Shown: positions 1 through 8,532 of the stretch, piece by piece
Layout of the letters: each line of letters opens with the position of its first letter
Numbering within the stretch: position 1 is the stretch's first letter
Origin: Pararhodospirillum oryzae
GTDB lineage: Bacteria > Pseudomonadota > Alphaproteobacteria > Rhodospirillales > Rhodospirillaceae
NCBI RefSeq assembly: GCF_007992075.1
Contig: NZ_BJZO01000003.1
Location: 18,865-82,864, forward strand
Length of the DNA stretch: 64,000 nt
Reading direction: 5' to 3'
Program-made: the position numbers and the translations under genes
The notes under the pieces: model-generated
The model's input: only the letters and a program-made list of their open reading frames with translations
What the model was told of the DNA's origin: nothing
Databases searched by the model: none

Positions 1-372
1 ATCGGGTATTCCTTTGGCGCCGATCTCCTGCCCGAAACCCTGGTCGCCCTGCCGGCCGAGGACCGGGCCCGTATCGCTCAGGTTTCCTTGCTGGCGCTGT
101 CCCCGGTGGGGGATTTCGAAATCAACCCCACCGGATGGATGGGCCAGCCTCCCGTGCAGCCCACCCCAACCCTGCCCGCCTTGCGCCGCCTGGATCCCAG
201 CAAGATCCAATGCCTGTACGGACGCGACGAGGCCGAGGACTCGGCCTGTCCGGGCCTGGAAAGCGAAGGGGTCGAGGTCGTGGTCCTGCCGGGTGGTCAT
301 CATTTCGACGGCGCCTACGGCCATCTGACGGACATCATTACCACCGGGTTGAAAGCCCGGCTGTCGCCCTAA
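1..372 (+). CDS. VirJ/AcvB-family protein, C-terminal fragment
   Basis: This is the 3' end of a gene that enters from the left edge. The readable 123 residues are in frame from base 1 and stop with TAA at 370-372. They begin with a serine-hydrolase-like elbow (IGYSFGAD) and contain LLALSPVGDFEI and a late HHFDG, a pattern I recognise from the VirJ domain of AcvB/VirJ periplasmic proteins (alpha/beta-hydrolase fold). In that family the conserved Ser (GYSFG) and the C-terminal His (HHFDG) would be part of the catalytic triad. AcvB is linked in agrobacteria to virulence and to hydrolysis of lysyl-phosphatidylglycerol. The signal peptide and N-terminal half are outside the window, so single-domain VirJ and two-domain AcvB cannot be told apart. 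Confidence 0.7.
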   Translation: MGYSFGADLLPETLVALPAEDRARIAQVSLLALSPVGDFEINPTGWMGQPPVQPTPTLPALRRLDPSKIQCLYGRDEAEDSACPGLESEGVEVVVLPGGHHFDGAYGHLTDIITTGLKARLSP

Positions 373-456
373 CGCCCAGGCGGTAGGCCAAAACCGCTGA
401 TCGTTATTTCTCGCGATGGTTTCTTGTCAAACCGCGCTACCTCACTCCTTACTAAA

Positions 457-479
457 GGAAGGGATGCATCCTCCCTTCC
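457..479 (+). other. Stem-loop downstream of the VirJ-family gene
   Basis: Inverted repeat GGAAGGGA (457-464) / TCCCTTCC (472-479) with a 7-base loop. It lies between the VirJ-family stop and the stronger terminator at 496-526 and has no T-run of its own. It may be part of the same mRNA 3' end. Confidence 0.4.
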
Positions 480-495
480 CTCCGCGCCTTCCCTG

Positions 496-526
496 GGGGA
501 TGGATCCGTTCCATCCCCTTTTTTTT
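496..526 (+). terminator. Rho-independent terminator after the VirJ-family gene
   Basis: Perfect 9-bp stem GGGGATGGA (496-504) / TCCATCCCC (510-518) with a 5-base loop, followed by eight T residues at 519-526. It ends the upstream transcript, so the chemoreceptor at 599 should have its own promoter in the roughly 70 bases between. Confidence 0.85.
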
Positions 527-598
527 ATTCGTGCCGGGGTTGGCTCTTTTACCCGTCCACCGCTTTTCCACATCTCTCCTTTCACGAAAGACATCCCC

Positions 599-2281
599 AT
601 GACCCTGCCCAAACTTGGCCTTTCCGGCAAACTGCAAAGTGTCGTGGCCATCAGCGTCATCGGATTCTTGATCACCGCCTTGATCGCTCTCGGCACGCTT
701 CGAACCATGCTGGTCGAAGACCGGATCGACAAAATGGATAGTCTGGTCGATACCTCGTTATCGATACTCAAAACCTACGACGACCGGGCCACGGCGGGCC
801 AGATCACCCGGGCGGAAGCGCAAGCCCAGGCCGTTGCCCTGCTGCGGGACCTGCGCTACGACGGCGCCGAGTATTTTTTCATCTATGATCAAAACGGTAT
901 TTGCAAACTCAGTCCCGGTCACGCCGAGCGCGAAGGCAACAACGCCCTCGATACCCGCGACGTGAACGGCTTCCCCTTCATCAAGGCCTTGATCGACGCC
1001 GGCAAGGCCGGTGGCGGACCGGTGTTCTATCGCTACCAACGCAAGGCCGGTGCCGAGCCCGCCGACAAGATTTCCTACGCCCAGTATTACGAGCCTTGGG
1101 GATGGATGATCGGAACCGGGATTTATATCGACGACATCCAGTCGGTGTTCCTGGCCAAGGCGCTGCAATTCGCCCTGATCGTGGCGCTGGTGATCGCTGT
1201 CGCCGTGGGCTTTGCCCTGGTCATCGCGCGTTCGATCGTGCGTCCGTTACGCGGCTTGACCGAGGTCACCACCCGCCTGGCCCGGCAGGAGTATGACACC
1301 GAGGTTCCGGAAACCAGGCGCGCCGATGAAATCGGCTCGCTGGCCTCGTCCATTCGCACCCTGCGCGACGCCGCGCGGGAATCCGAAACCCTTCGTCAGG
1401 CCCAGGAAACGGCCAAGCAGCACGCCGAGGAAGAACGCCGCCAGCGCGCTCAAAGCATGGCCAGCTCGTTCGAAGCCAGCGTCAAGAACGTGTCCGACGC
1501 CATCGCCGCCTCGGCGGGCCATCTGGACAACGCGGCCCAGCGCCTCTCGCGGGTGGCCGAAACCACGACGGCGCAAACCCAGTCGGTGGTGCGCGCCGCC
1601 GACGACACGTCGGCCGATGTCGAGGCCATGACCTCGGTTTCCGAGCAGCTTTCGGCCTCGATCAACGACATCAACCGCCACGTCAAGGCCTCGAGCCAGG
1701 CGATCGCGGCGGCGGTGGAAGAATCGGAACGCACCGATCGTCTGGTCCAGGGCCTTGCCCAGGCAGCCGGACGGATTGGCGATGTCATCACCTTGATTAA
1801 TCAGATCGCCTCGCAAACCAATCTGCTGGCCTTGAACGCCACCATCGAGGCCGCGCGCGCCGGCGAGGCGGGCAAGGGGTTTGCGGTGGTCGCGGGCGAG
1901 GTCAAGCATCTGGCCAGCCAGACCGCCCGGGCCACCGATGAAATCGCCGGCCAGATCGGAACGGTGCAAACCGCCACCAGCGAAGCCGTGGGCGCCATTC
2001 GATCGATCAGCGAGACCATCGGCCGCATTGACGAGATCGGAACCGCGATCAGCGCTGCGGTTGACGAGCAGCACCGGGCCATGACCGACATCAGCCGTTC
2101 GATCACCGCCGTGTCGGGCGGCAACCAGACCATGAACGCGACGCTTGGCAACCTGCGCACCGAAATCAACGGAATCGCCGAAACCTCGTCGGCGGTGCAG
2201 GCCGCCTCGCGCGATCTCAGCGACCGTTCGCGCGGGCTGGATCGGGAAGTGGCGACCTTCCTGAAAACGATCGGGGCATAA
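599..2281 (+). CDS. Methyl-accepting chemotaxis protein with single-Cache sensor
   Basis: A 560-residue transmembrane chemoreceptor feeding the CheA/CheW array. An N-terminal membrane segment (about residues 13-37) is followed by a periplasmic domain of the sCache_2 type, recognisable from GAEYFFIYD and the [11 protein letters not shown] end. A second membrane segment, a HAMP domain and a long signalling domain follow, with the kinase-contact hairpin around [18 protein letters not shown]. The ATG at 599 is chosen because an upstream extension to 416 would run through the terminator at 496-526 and put a proline-rich leader before the first membrane helix. No strong Shine-Dalgarno is seen at 599. 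No other che gene is adjacent, but a CheD-like protein lies at 56.9 kb. A chemoreceptor is certain; the ligand is unknown. Confidence 0.93.
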   Translation: MTLPKLGLSGKLQSVVAISVIGFLITALIALGTLRTMLVEDRIDKMDSLVDTSLSILKTYDDRATAGQITRAEAQAQAVALLRDLRYDGAEYFFIYDQNGICKLSPGHAEREGNNALDTRDVNGFPFIKALIDAGKAGGGPVFYRYQRKAGAEPADKISYAQYYEPWGWMIGTGIYIDDIQSVFLAKALQFALIVALVIAVAVGFALVIARSIVRPLRGLTEVTTRLARQEYDTEVPETRRADEIGSLASSIRTLRDAARESETLRQAQETAKQHAEEERRQRAQSMASSFEASVKNVSDAIAASAGHLDNAAQRLSRVAETTTAQTQSVVRAADDTSADVEAMTSVSEQLSASINDINRHVKASSQAIAAAVEESERTDRLVQGLAQAAGRIGDVITLINQIASQTNLLALNATIEAARAGEAGKGFAVVAGEVKHLASQTARATDEIAGQIGTVQTATSEAVGAIRSISETIGRIDEIGTAISAAVDEQHRAMTDISRSITAVSGGNQTMNATLGNLRTEINGIAETSSAVQAASRDLSDRSRGLDREVATFLKTIGA

Positions 2282-2303
2282 AAGAACCCGGCCTCATAAG
2301 AAA

Positions 2304-2341
2304 GGGGCGGGGAGTTTCTGGCTCCCCGCCCCTTTTTTTTA
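2304..2341 (+). terminator. Terminator between the chemoreceptor gene and rho
   Basis: Perfect 11-bp stem GGGGCGGGGAG (2304-2314) / CTCCCCGCCCC (2322-2332), then a run of nine T residues. It sits between convergent genes. The plus-strand T-run makes it a good terminator for the chemoreceptor; read from rho it has only a short T3 tract. Confidence 0.9.
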
Positions 2342-2360
2342 TTCGACGATGGATCGGCGA

Positions 2361-3617
2361 TCAGGAATTCATCGCTTCGAAGAAATCGTCGTTGTTCTTG
2401 GTTTCCTTCATCTTGCCCAGAAGGAATTCCATGGCGTCCTGGGTGCCCATGGGCGACAGGATGCGACGCAGCACCCACATCTTCGACAGCACGTCGCGGC
2501 GCACCAGCAGTTCTTCCTTTCGGGTGCCCGACCGGGTGATGTCGATCGAGGGGAAGATGCGGCGGTCGGCCAGCTTGCGGTCCAGGATGATTTCCGAGTT
2601 ACCGGTGCCCTTGAACTCTTCGAAGATCACTTCGTCCATGCGCGAGCCGGTATCGATCAGGGCGGTGGCGATGATGGTCAGCGACCCCCCTTCCTCGATA
2701 TTGCGCGCGGCGCCAAAGAAGCGTTTGGGCTTTTGCAAGGCGTTGGCGTCCACGCCACCGGTCAGAACCTTGCCCGAGCTGGGCACCACGGTGTTGTAGG
2801 CGCGAGCCAGACGGGTAATGGAATCGAGCAAGATCACGACATCGCGCTTGTGCTCGACCAGCCGCTTGGCTTTTTCGCTGACCATTTCCGCCACCTGGAC
2901 ATGGCGGGCCGCCGGTTCGTCGAAGGTGGAGCTGACAACCTCGCCGTTCACCGAGCGGGCCATGTCGGTCACTTCCTCCGGCCGCTCGTCGATGAGCAGC
3001 ACGATCAGGTAGACCTCGGGATTATTGGCGGTAATGGCGTGGGCAATGTTTTGCAGCATCACGGTCTTGCCGGTGCGCGGCGGCGCCACGATCAAGGCGC
3101 GCTGCCCCTTGCCCAGGGGGGTGATCAGATCAATGACCCGGGTGGTGAATTCCTTGCGGGTCGGATCGTCGATTTCGAGCTTCAGGCGTTCGTCGGGATA
3201 AAGCGGGGTCAGGTTATCGAAGTTGATGCGGTGACGAACCGCCTCGGGAACCTCGAAATTAATCTTGTTGACCTTGAGGAGGGCAAAATAACGCTCGCCA
3301 TCCTTGGGGGAGCGGATCTGTCCCTCGACCGTATCGCCCGTTCTTAGCCCAAAACGACGAACCTGGCTGGGCGAAATATAAATGTCGTCGGGGCCGGGAA
3401 GATAATTGGCTTCTGGAGCCCGGAGAAAACCAAAGCCATCTTGAAGGATCTCAAGAACACCCTCACCAAATATGGCCGTATCGTTTTCCGCAAGTTGCTT
3501 GAGGATCGCAAACATCATGTCCTGCTTGCGAAGGCTGCTTGCGTTTTCAATTTCAAGCGATTCCGCAAAGGACAACAAGTCAGCAGGTGATTTCTTTTTC
3601 AATTCCTGAAGATGCAT
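2361..3617 (-). CDS. rho: Transcription termination factor Rho
   Basis: Hexameric RNA-dependent ATPase that terminates untranslated transcripts. The 418-residue product has the usual length. It has the N-terminal helical Rho_N domain ([20 protein letters not shown]), the cold-shock-like RNA-binding domain ([19 protein letters not shown]) and the ATPase core with Walker A APPRTGKT and Walker [11 protein letters not shown]. The ATG at 3617 matches the canonical Rho N-terminus; an upstream in-frame extension to 3686 is proline/arginine-rich and unlike the family. Gene order rho-hemJ-hemH-hemE, all pointing away from the 6.6-7.1 kb gap, is conserved around alphaproteobacterial origins. A 346-base gap separates it from hemJ upstream, so rho probably has its own promoter. 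Confidence 0.97.
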   Translation of the reverse strand: MHLQELKKKSPADLLSFAESLEIENASSLRKQDMMFAILKQLAENDTAIFGEGVLEILQDGFGFLRAPEANYLPGPDDIYISPSQVRRFGLRTGDTVEGQIRSPKDGERYFALLKVNKINFEVPEAVRHRINFDNLTPLYPDERLKLEIDDPTRKEFTTRVIDLITPLGKGQRALIVAPPRTGKTVMLQNIAHAITANNPEVYLIVLLIDERPEEVTDMARSVNGEVVSSTFDEPAARHVQVAEMVSEKAKRLVEHKRDVVILLDSITRLARAYNTVVPSSGKVLTGGVDANALQKPKRFFGAARNIEEGGSLTIIATALIDTGSRMDEVIFEEFKGTGNSEIILDRKLADRRIFPSIDITRSGTRKEELLVRRDVLSKMWVLRRILSPMGTQDAMEFLLGKMKETKNNDDFFEAMNS

Positions 3618-3963
3618 GGACGGTCTCAGCCTGCGGAAAGGGAAGAAGGCGCATCGCGGCGTCCAGCGGCGCGGCACGGGCAGCACGCGGCAAAGGACGA
3701 CGTCCGACGAACGGACCAGGAAACGCCGAAGAGAAAGGAAAAAATAACCCCTCGTCCGCGTACACGACCTTATGGCCGATCAACGACCAGGACGGAGATC
3801 ATTTTTTTCGGGATGGAAGTGGGCCACAAGGGCCCTTAGGGGAAGGCTTCTCAGGTGTAACGCCGTGCCTGCGGTCCGTCAACGCCTATGAGCAGGGATC
3901 CCCGGGCCGCCGCTCCGAAATCCCGCCCCCTGGTGCGCCGGGGCGGGACTGGAGCGACGCACC
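3618..3963. other. Intergenic gap, rho leader and hemJ trailer
   Basis: No convincing gene in 346 bases. On the minus strand it holds the end of the hemJ transcript (stem-loop at 3921-3948) and the untranslated leader of rho. Rho genes often have long autoregulated leaders, but no specific signal can be named here. Short reading frames in the gap are not supported. Confidence 0.5.
3921..3948 (-). terminator. Possible terminator after hemJ
   Basis: Perfect 9-bp inverted repeat TCCCGCCCC (3921-3929) / GGGGCGGGA (3940-3948), 16 bases past the hemJ stop. Read on the minus strand it is followed only by TTTCGG, so it is a weak intrinsic terminator or a 3'-end stem. Confidence 0.5.
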
Positions 3964-4404
3964 TTAAAGCTGCGGCTTAAGGATGACCAACGGAACAATG
4001 ACGAGCATCAGAACCGTCGGAACTTCGTTGGCGTAGCGATAAAACACGTGCGGACGCGTGTTGCGGTCCTCGGCGAAATCCTTTTGCCAGCGCACATAGT
4101 ACACGTGCATCAAAATCATGCCCGCGACCATCAGCAGCTTGAGGTGCAGCCAGCCATCGCTCAGCCAGTCGCCCATCAGCAAGGGGCCGGTCACGGCCAC
4201 GACCACCAACGACGGGTTCATGATCGCCTTGACCAGGCGCCGTTCCATGACCTTGAACTTTTCCGAGGTGGGCGAGCCGACCGGTTCGGTCGCATGGTAC
4301 ACAAACAAACGCGGCAGGTAGAACAGCCCGGCCATCCACGTGATCACGGCAATCACGTGAAGCGCCTTGACCCATAAATACAAATCTGTCCCAAACGAAA
4401 GCAT
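3964..4404 (-). CDS. hemJ: Protoporphyrinogen oxidase HemJ
   Basis: A 146-residue inner-membrane protein with about four membrane helices. It catalyses the six-electron oxidation of protoporphyrinogen IX to protoporphyrin IX, the step before ferrochelatase. Family hallmarks are LWVKALHVIAVITWMAGLFY near the N-terminus, RLFVYH, and the later segment LHLKLLMVAGMILMHVYY. The conserved His of ALHV is the proposed haem ligand. The ATG at 4404 places LSFGTDLYLW directly at the N-terminus as in the family; the longer frame to 4476 overlaps hemH. It lies 23 bases after hemH and is probably co-transcribed with hemE and hemH. Confidence 0.93.
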   Translation of the reverse strand: MLSFGTDLYLWVKALHVIAVITWMAGLFYLPRLFVYHATEPVGSPTSEKFKVMERRLVKAIMNPSLVVVAVTGPLLMGDWLSDGWLHLKLLMVAGMILMHVYYVRWQKDFAEDRNTRPHVFYRYANEVPTVLMLVIVPLVILKPQL

Positions 4405-4427
4405 GGCCTTGTTCCTTGTAGCTCCCC

Positions 4428-5471
4428 TCAGGCGGCCGTTGGCCGGTTGGGGCAGCGCCGACACACCGTATCGCATATCCGGCGGTTGATATGCGTGCTG
4501 GGGCCGTCCTTGACCCGGACCGCCCGTTCAACCAGATCGGCCAGCCCGCCGATGAACGCGGGATGCCGGCCCACCGTGGGAACCCTCAGGTACAAGGGCA
4601 CGCCCTTGTGACTTGCGAGGTGGGCATACTCCAGATCCAGCTCGACCAGGGTTTCCGAGTGCTCGGACACGAACGCCACGGGCACCACCACCACCGGCCG
4701 CCCGGCCGCGCCGGCCCGGGTAATTTCGTCCTCGGTGCTGGGACCAATCCACTCCATTGGTCCCACCCGGCTTTGAAAACACAAGCGGGCCTCGATGGTG
4801 GGGGCGCCCAGCCGGTCCACCACCGCCGCCACCGTTTCCTCGACCTGTTTTTGGTAGGGGTCGCCAGCCTCTATGATCTTGCGCGGCAGGCCATGGGCCG
4901 AGAACAGCACCACCGGCTCGCCCACCCGGCGCGCCTGCGCCACGCGCACGGCCGTCAGTTCCGCCATGGCGGCGACCAGCCCGGGTTCGGTGGGGTAGCA
5001 GCAGATCCGGTTGGTTGGCACCTCCAGACCCGCTTTTTGGGCCTCCTCGGCCCATTGCGCGAGCGACGATCCCGCCGTTGTTCCCGAAAACTGTGGATAC
5101 AACGGCAGCAAGATCAGGTGATCCGGGTTCATCGCCTGAACCCGGGCCACCGCCTCGCTGATGAACGGCTCCCAGTAGCGCATGGCCACGAAGCAGTGCA
5201 CATCGTGCCCGCGTTCGGCCAGCAGGCTTTCCAGGGCTTCGGCCTGGATCTGGGTTTGCTCCAGCAGCGGCGAGTGCCCCCCCAGCCGCGCGTAGATATC
5301 GCGCGCGATGGGCGCCCGCCGCCACGAGATCACTTTCGCCAGGGCATAGCGGATCGGCCCCGGCACGTTCATGATCGCCGGATCATTGAACAGGTTGAAC
5401 AAGAACGGCCGAACCGCCTCCAGGCTGTTCGGGCCGCCCAGGTTGAACAATACCACGGCTACGCGCGCCAT
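4428..5471 (-). CDS. hemH: Ferrochelatase
   Basis: Inserts ferrous iron into protoporphyrin IX to give protohaem. The 347-residue length is typical. Seen are the N-terminal FNLGGPNSLEAVRPFL, LLPLYPQFSGTTAGS, and the active-site His in VLFSAHGLPRKIIEAGDPY, followed by CFQSRVGPMEWIGP. The C-terminus carries CDTVCRRCPNRP, a Cys-rich tail; in some bacterial ferrochelatases C-terminal cysteines bind a [2Fe-2S] cluster, but three closely spaced Cys do not prove one here. It sits 63 bases downstream of hemE in the same orientation. Confidence 0.95.
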   Translation of the reverse strand: MARVAVVLFNLGGPNSLEAVRPFLFNLFNDPAIMNVPGPIRYALAKVISWRRAPIARDIYARLGGHSPLLEQTQIQAEALESLLAERGHDVHCFVAMRYWEPFISEAVARVQAMNPDHLILLPLYPQFSGTTAGSSLAQWAEEAQKAGLEVPTNRICCYPTEPGLVAAMAELTAVRVAQARRVGEPVVLFSAHGLPRKIIEAGDPYQKQVEETVAAVVDRLGAPTIEARLCFQSRVGPMEWIGPSTEDEITRAGAAGRPVVVVPVAFVSEHSETLVELDLEYAHLASHKGVPLYLRVPTVGRHPAFIGGLADLVERAVRVKDGPSTHINRRICDTVCRRCPNRPTAA

Positions 5472-5534
5472 GCCGGCGAATTCCCTTCTTTCGTTCCGGC
5501 CTTGGCGGACCGGGTGCCGGTACTCGGATCCCGG

Positions 5535-6581
5535 TTACAAGGGGCGTCGCACCAGTTCCATCAGGCGAGCGACGTTTTCCGGGGGCGTCGGGGGCACGAT
5601 CCCATGACCAAGGTTGAAAATAAAGGGACCGTTTTCAAGGGCCAACCGAATCTCGCGGATGCTCTTTTCCATGGCTTCGCCGCCCGCGACAACCAGAAGG
5701 GGATCCAGGTTGCCCTGGACCGCGCAGTGCGGTTGCAACGTCTTGGCGGCCCAGCTCACGGGCACGCTGGCATCCAGGCCGACGCCATCGACACCGGTTT
5801 CCTTGACGAACTCCTCGTACATCATCGCGGCCCCCTTGGGGAAGCCGATGACGGGCACGCCCGGGCGTTCCTTGTGGATGCGCCGGGTGATTTCGCCAAT
5901 CGGGCCGATGACCCACTGGCGGAAATAGGTCTCGGGCAGCACGCCGGCCCAGGTATCGAACAGCTGGATCGCCTCGGCGCCCGCGTCGATCTGGGCGATC
6001 AGGTAGCGGGTGGTGGCTTCGACCAGGGTGTCCATCAGGCGGGCAAACGCGGCCGGACGGCCGAACATCCACGACTTGGCCTCGGCGAAGTCCTTGCTGG
6101 AGCCGCCTTCGAGCATGTAGGTCGCCACCGTCCACGGAGCGCCCGCGAAACCGATCAGGGACGTGGTTTCGGGAATGGAGCGGGCGAGACCGCTCACGGT
6201 GGCCAGCACCGGCGCCAGACGGTCGGTCAGGCCGTCCAGGGACAAGGTGTCAACGTCGCCGTCCTCGCGAAGGGCATCGAGCACCGGGCCTTCGCCCTGC
6301 TTGAACGACACCGAGCGGCCCAGCGCATGGGGCAGCACCAGAATGTCTGAAAACAAAATCGCCGCGTCGAAATTGTAGCGACGCAGAGGCTGCAAGGTGA
6401 CCTCGACCGCCAGATCGGGCGTGTAGCACAGGTCAAGGAACCCCCCCGCCTGCTCACGCGTGGCGCGATATTCGGGCAGGTAGCGACCGGCCTGGCGCAT
6501 CAGCCACACCGGCGGCGGAGAAACGGTCTCGCCGGCCAGGACACGCAAGAACGTCTTTTTTGGTTTGGATGCCTCGGTCAC
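5535..6581 (-). CDS. hemE: Uroporphyrinogen decarboxylase
   Basis: Decarboxylates uroporphyrinogen III to coproporphyrinogen III in haem and bacteriochlorophyll synthesis. The 348-residue product has the signature [17 protein letters not shown] near the N-terminus, [14 protein letters not shown], and the second family motif [16 protein letters not shown], then GNLDPLLV and [16 protein letters not shown]. The start is taken as GTG at 6581, which has GGGAGAAG just upstream and gives [13 protein letters not shown] longer frame to 6809 would run through the DnaA-box region and is rejected. It is the leftward gene bordering the putative origin, as in Caulobacter and relatives. Confidence 0.96.
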   Translation of the reverse strand: MTEASKPKKTFLRVLAGETVSPPPVWLMRQAGRYLPEYRATREQAGGFLDLCYTPDLAVEVTLQPLRRYNFDAAILFSDILVLPHALGRSVSFKQGEGPVLDALREDGDVDTLSLDGLTDRLAPVLATVSGLARSIPETTSLIGFAGAPWTVATYMLEGGSSKDFAEAKSWMFGRPAAFARLMDTLVEATTRYLIAQIDAGAEAIQLFDTWAGVLPETYFRQWVIGPIGEITRRIHKERPGVPVIGFPKGAAMMYEEFVKETGVDGVGLDASVPVSWAAKTLQPHCAVQGNLDPLLVVAGGEAMEKSIREIRLALENGPFIFNLGHGIVPPTPPENVARLMELVRRPL

Positions 6582-6738
6582 GGATCGCTTCTCCCTCGTT
6601 GGCAGCCCTTGATACGGCCGGTTGATGGCCGCGCCATCGATCCCGGTGTCCCTCCTTAAACCAAGTGAAGGGAAAAAGGAAAGAAGAGGAAGTGGCTGTT
6701 GGGCATCGGAAACGTGGGGATCCCCGTAACGGGCGAAT

Positions 6739-6747
6739 TTATCCACA
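6739..6747 (+). promoter_or_regulatory. DnaA box (perfect)
   Basis: TTATCCACA, exact match to the high-affinity DnaA box. It is 24 bases from a second perfect box in opposite orientation at 6772-6780. Confidence 0.8.
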
Positions 6748-6771
6748 GAGTCCCGGGTTATCCCGCCTCCT

Positions 6772-6780
6772 TGTGGATAA
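6772..6780 (-). promoter_or_regulatory. DnaA box (perfect, inverted)
   Basis: TGTGGATAA on the plus strand, the reverse complement of TTATCCACA. It lies directly beside the AT-rich stretch at 6799-6826. Confidence 0.8.
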
Positions 6781-6798
6781 CAGTGCGAAAAAGAGGGG

Positions 6799-6826
6799 AT
6801 AATTGTCATAACACATTGATATTAAT
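6799..6826. other. AT-rich candidate DNA unwinding element
   Basis: Twenty-eight bases with only five G/C, next to the perfect DnaA boxes. It is the most AT-rich short stretch in this neighbourhood. Assignment as the unwinding element is inferred from position. Confidence 0.55.
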
Positions 6827-7081
6827 GGTGGAAAAGCGGGTATAACCCCCGCGTGAACAATGGGGAGGAAGACTCGTCATGCCCATTTTTCAGGATATCC
6901 CCCCGGGGGTGGAATCGGTTGTCCCCTTGTGCACGAAAAAGGACGGGCGAGGGGAAGGAAGGGGATGGTTTTCAAGGCCCTGCCGTCCGGGGCCGGGTTA
7001 TCCCCGTTGTCCCCTGTTTTCCACAGGGCGGATGCGCTATGACAGGTTTTTCCCGTTATCCCGACCCGTGGAGATCCCCCC

Positions 7082-7909
7082 TTGAACGAGACGCCCTATC
7101 ACGTGCACCTGGTTTCCGACGCGACGGGCGAGACCCTGACCAGCGTCATGCGCGCCTGTCTGGTTCAATTCGATGGGGTGCCGATCATCCAACACCGGTG
7201 GTGGTTGGTGCGCACGCAAGGACAGGTGGACCGTCTGATGGAAGGCATTGGCCGCCATCCCGGGCTGGTTGTGTTCACCATGGTTGATCCGGCCATTCGC
7301 CAGGCCCTGGAAGAACGCTGCCGCGAGCTGGGCGTGCCGGTGCTCTCGCTCCTGGACCCGGTGATGGAGGCCCTGGCGCGGCTGTCCCACTCCAAGGCCC
7401 ATCGCCAGCCCGGGCTTCAACACACCCTCGACGAAGGCTACTTCGATCGCATCGACGCCATGCAGTTCACCTTGGCCCTGGACGACGGCCAGGCCCTGGA
7501 CCGGTTGAGCGAGGCCGACGTGGTCGTGGTGGGGGTGTCGCGTACCTCGAAGACACCGACTTGCATGTTCCTGGCCAACAAGGGAATCCGCGCGGCCAAC
7601 GTGCCGTTGGTGCCCGAAATCGATCCCCCCCAGGTTCTTCTCGATCTGAAGGGGCCGCTGGTGGTGGGCCTGACCCGCGATCCGCGCAGCCTTTCCGACA
7701 TCCGGCGCAACCGCCTTCGGATCATGAACGAGGAACGCGATACCACCTACGCCGACCTGGAAGCGGTCGAGCGCGAGGTCACGGCGGCGCGGCGCCTCTA
7801 TACCCGCATGGGCTGGCTGGTGATTGATGTCACCCGGCGCTCGATCGAGGAAGTGGCGGCCACCATCATGCAGCGCCTCGCCATGATGCGCGGGGAAACC
7901 GGCCTGTGA
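7082..7909 (+). CDS. PPDK/PEP synthase regulatory kinase-phosphorylase (DUF299)
   Basis: A 275-residue member of the DUF299 family, bifunctional regulators that ADP-dependently phosphorylate and phosphorolytically dephosphorylate a threonine of pyruvate phosphate dikinase or PEP synthase. Seen are the N-terminal HVHLVSDATGETL, the nucleotide-binding loop VGVSRTSKTPTC and the downstream NVPLVPE. The start is TTG at 7082, preceded by GGAG eight bases upstream; the protein then begins MNETPYHVHLVSDATGE like its relatives. It is the first rightward gene after the putative oriC and corresponds to the RP001-type gene at that position in other Alphaproteobacteria. Its GTGA overlap with maf suggests coupled translation. 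Confidence 0.93.
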   Translation: MNETPYHVHLVSDATGETLTSVMRACLVQFDGVPIIQHRWWLVRTQGQVDRLMEGIGRHPGLVVFTMVDPAIRQALEERCRELGVPVLSLLDPVMEALARLSHSKAHRQPGLQHTLDEGYFDRIDAMQFTLALDDGQALDRLSEADVVVVGVSRTSKTPTCMFLANKGIRAANVPLVPEIDPPQVLLDLKGPLVVGLTRDPRSLSDIRRNRLRIMNEERDTTYADLEAVEREVTAARRLYTRMGWLVIDVTRRSIEEVAATIMQRLAMMRGETGL

Positions 7910-8532
7910 CGCCCGCCACGACGCCCGGGAACGCCGCTCCCGACCTGGTGCTGGCCTCGGGAAGCCCGACGCGCGCGCGGCTTCTGGCGGCGGCTGGCGT
8001 GCCGTTTCGCGTGGTGGCCCCGGCCGGGGTCGAGGAAACGATGAAGGCCATGCTGCGCGCCGACGGGGTGGAGGCTTCGGCCGCCGCCCTGGCCCTGGCC
8101 ACCGCCAAGGCGCGGGCGGTGTCCACCTTGGAACCCGGGGCCCTGATTCTGGGCGCCGACCAGATCGCCGACCTGGAGGGCCATTGGCTGGACAAGCCCG
8201 GAACGCGCGAGGCCGCGCGCGCGCAGCTTGACCGGCTGCGCGGTCGCGATCACAAATTGCTGAGCGCGGTGGTTCTGGTTCAAAATGGCGTTCCCCTGTG
8301 GTCGCACGTCGAACCGTGCCATCTGGTGATGCGCGCCTTTTCCGACGCCGTGCGCGAGGCCTATCTGGCCGATCCCGACGACGGATTCCTGGGCTGCGCC
8401 GGGGGGTATGAAATCGAGGGGCGGGGCATCGCGCTGTTCGAGCGCGTGCAGGGGGATGTCTTTGCCATTCAGGGCCTGCCGCTGCTGCCCGTGCTCGCGG
8501 CCCTGCGCACCTTGGGAGTCCTGCCGACATGA
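7906..8532 (+). CDS. maf: Maf-family nucleotide pyrophosphatase
   Basis: Predicted house-cleaning pyrophosphatase that hydrolyses non-canonical or methylated NTPs. The 208-residue product starts with GTG at 7906, overlapping the TGA of the upstream gene. It has the family's N-terminal ASGSPTRARLL motif and the catalytic-site segment LILGADQIADLEG, with later LDRLRGRDH and GGYEIEGRGI. In many Maf proteins the first motif is S-x-S-P-R-R; here it is SGSPTR, as in other alphaproteobacterial second-type Maf proteins. It overlaps aroE by ATGA. Confidence 0.92.
   Translation: MTPATTPGNAAPDLVLASGSPTRARLLAAAGVPFRVVAPAGVEETMKAMLRADGVEASAAALALATAKARAVSTLEPGALILGADQIADLEGHWLDKPGTREAARAQLDRLRGRDHKLLSAVVLVQNGVPLWSHVEPCHLVMRAFSDAVREAYLADPDDGFLGCAGGYEIEGRGIALFERVQGDVFAIQGLPLLPVLAALRTLGVLPT

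Larger units (their letters stand above)
6582..7081. other. oriC: Probable chromosomal replication origin oriC
   Basis: A 500-base gap between divergent hemE and the PpsR-type gene, the position of oriC in Caulobacter and other Alphaproteobacteria. It contains two perfect DnaA boxes TTATCCACA (6739-6747 plus; 6772-6780 minus). One-mismatch boxes to TTATCCMCA are at 6794-6802 minus, 6998-7006 plus, 7017-7025 plus and 7056-7064 plus. Weaker ones are at 6758-6766 plus and 6827-6835 minus. A 28-base stretch at 6799-6826 is about 82% A+T in a very GC-rich setting, a candidate unwinding element. No gene is credible inside. Flanking genes all point away from it. No TTAA-N7-TTAA CtrA site was seen. 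Confidence 0.85.

Noticed and set aside
6582..7081. CtrA sites (TTAA-N7-TTAA) at the putative origin
   Set aside because: None seen; control by CtrA as in Caulobacter is not claimed.
6853..7287. A small gene inside the oriC gap
   Set aside because: The frame crosses DnaA boxes and the next gene's start and has no family resemblance.
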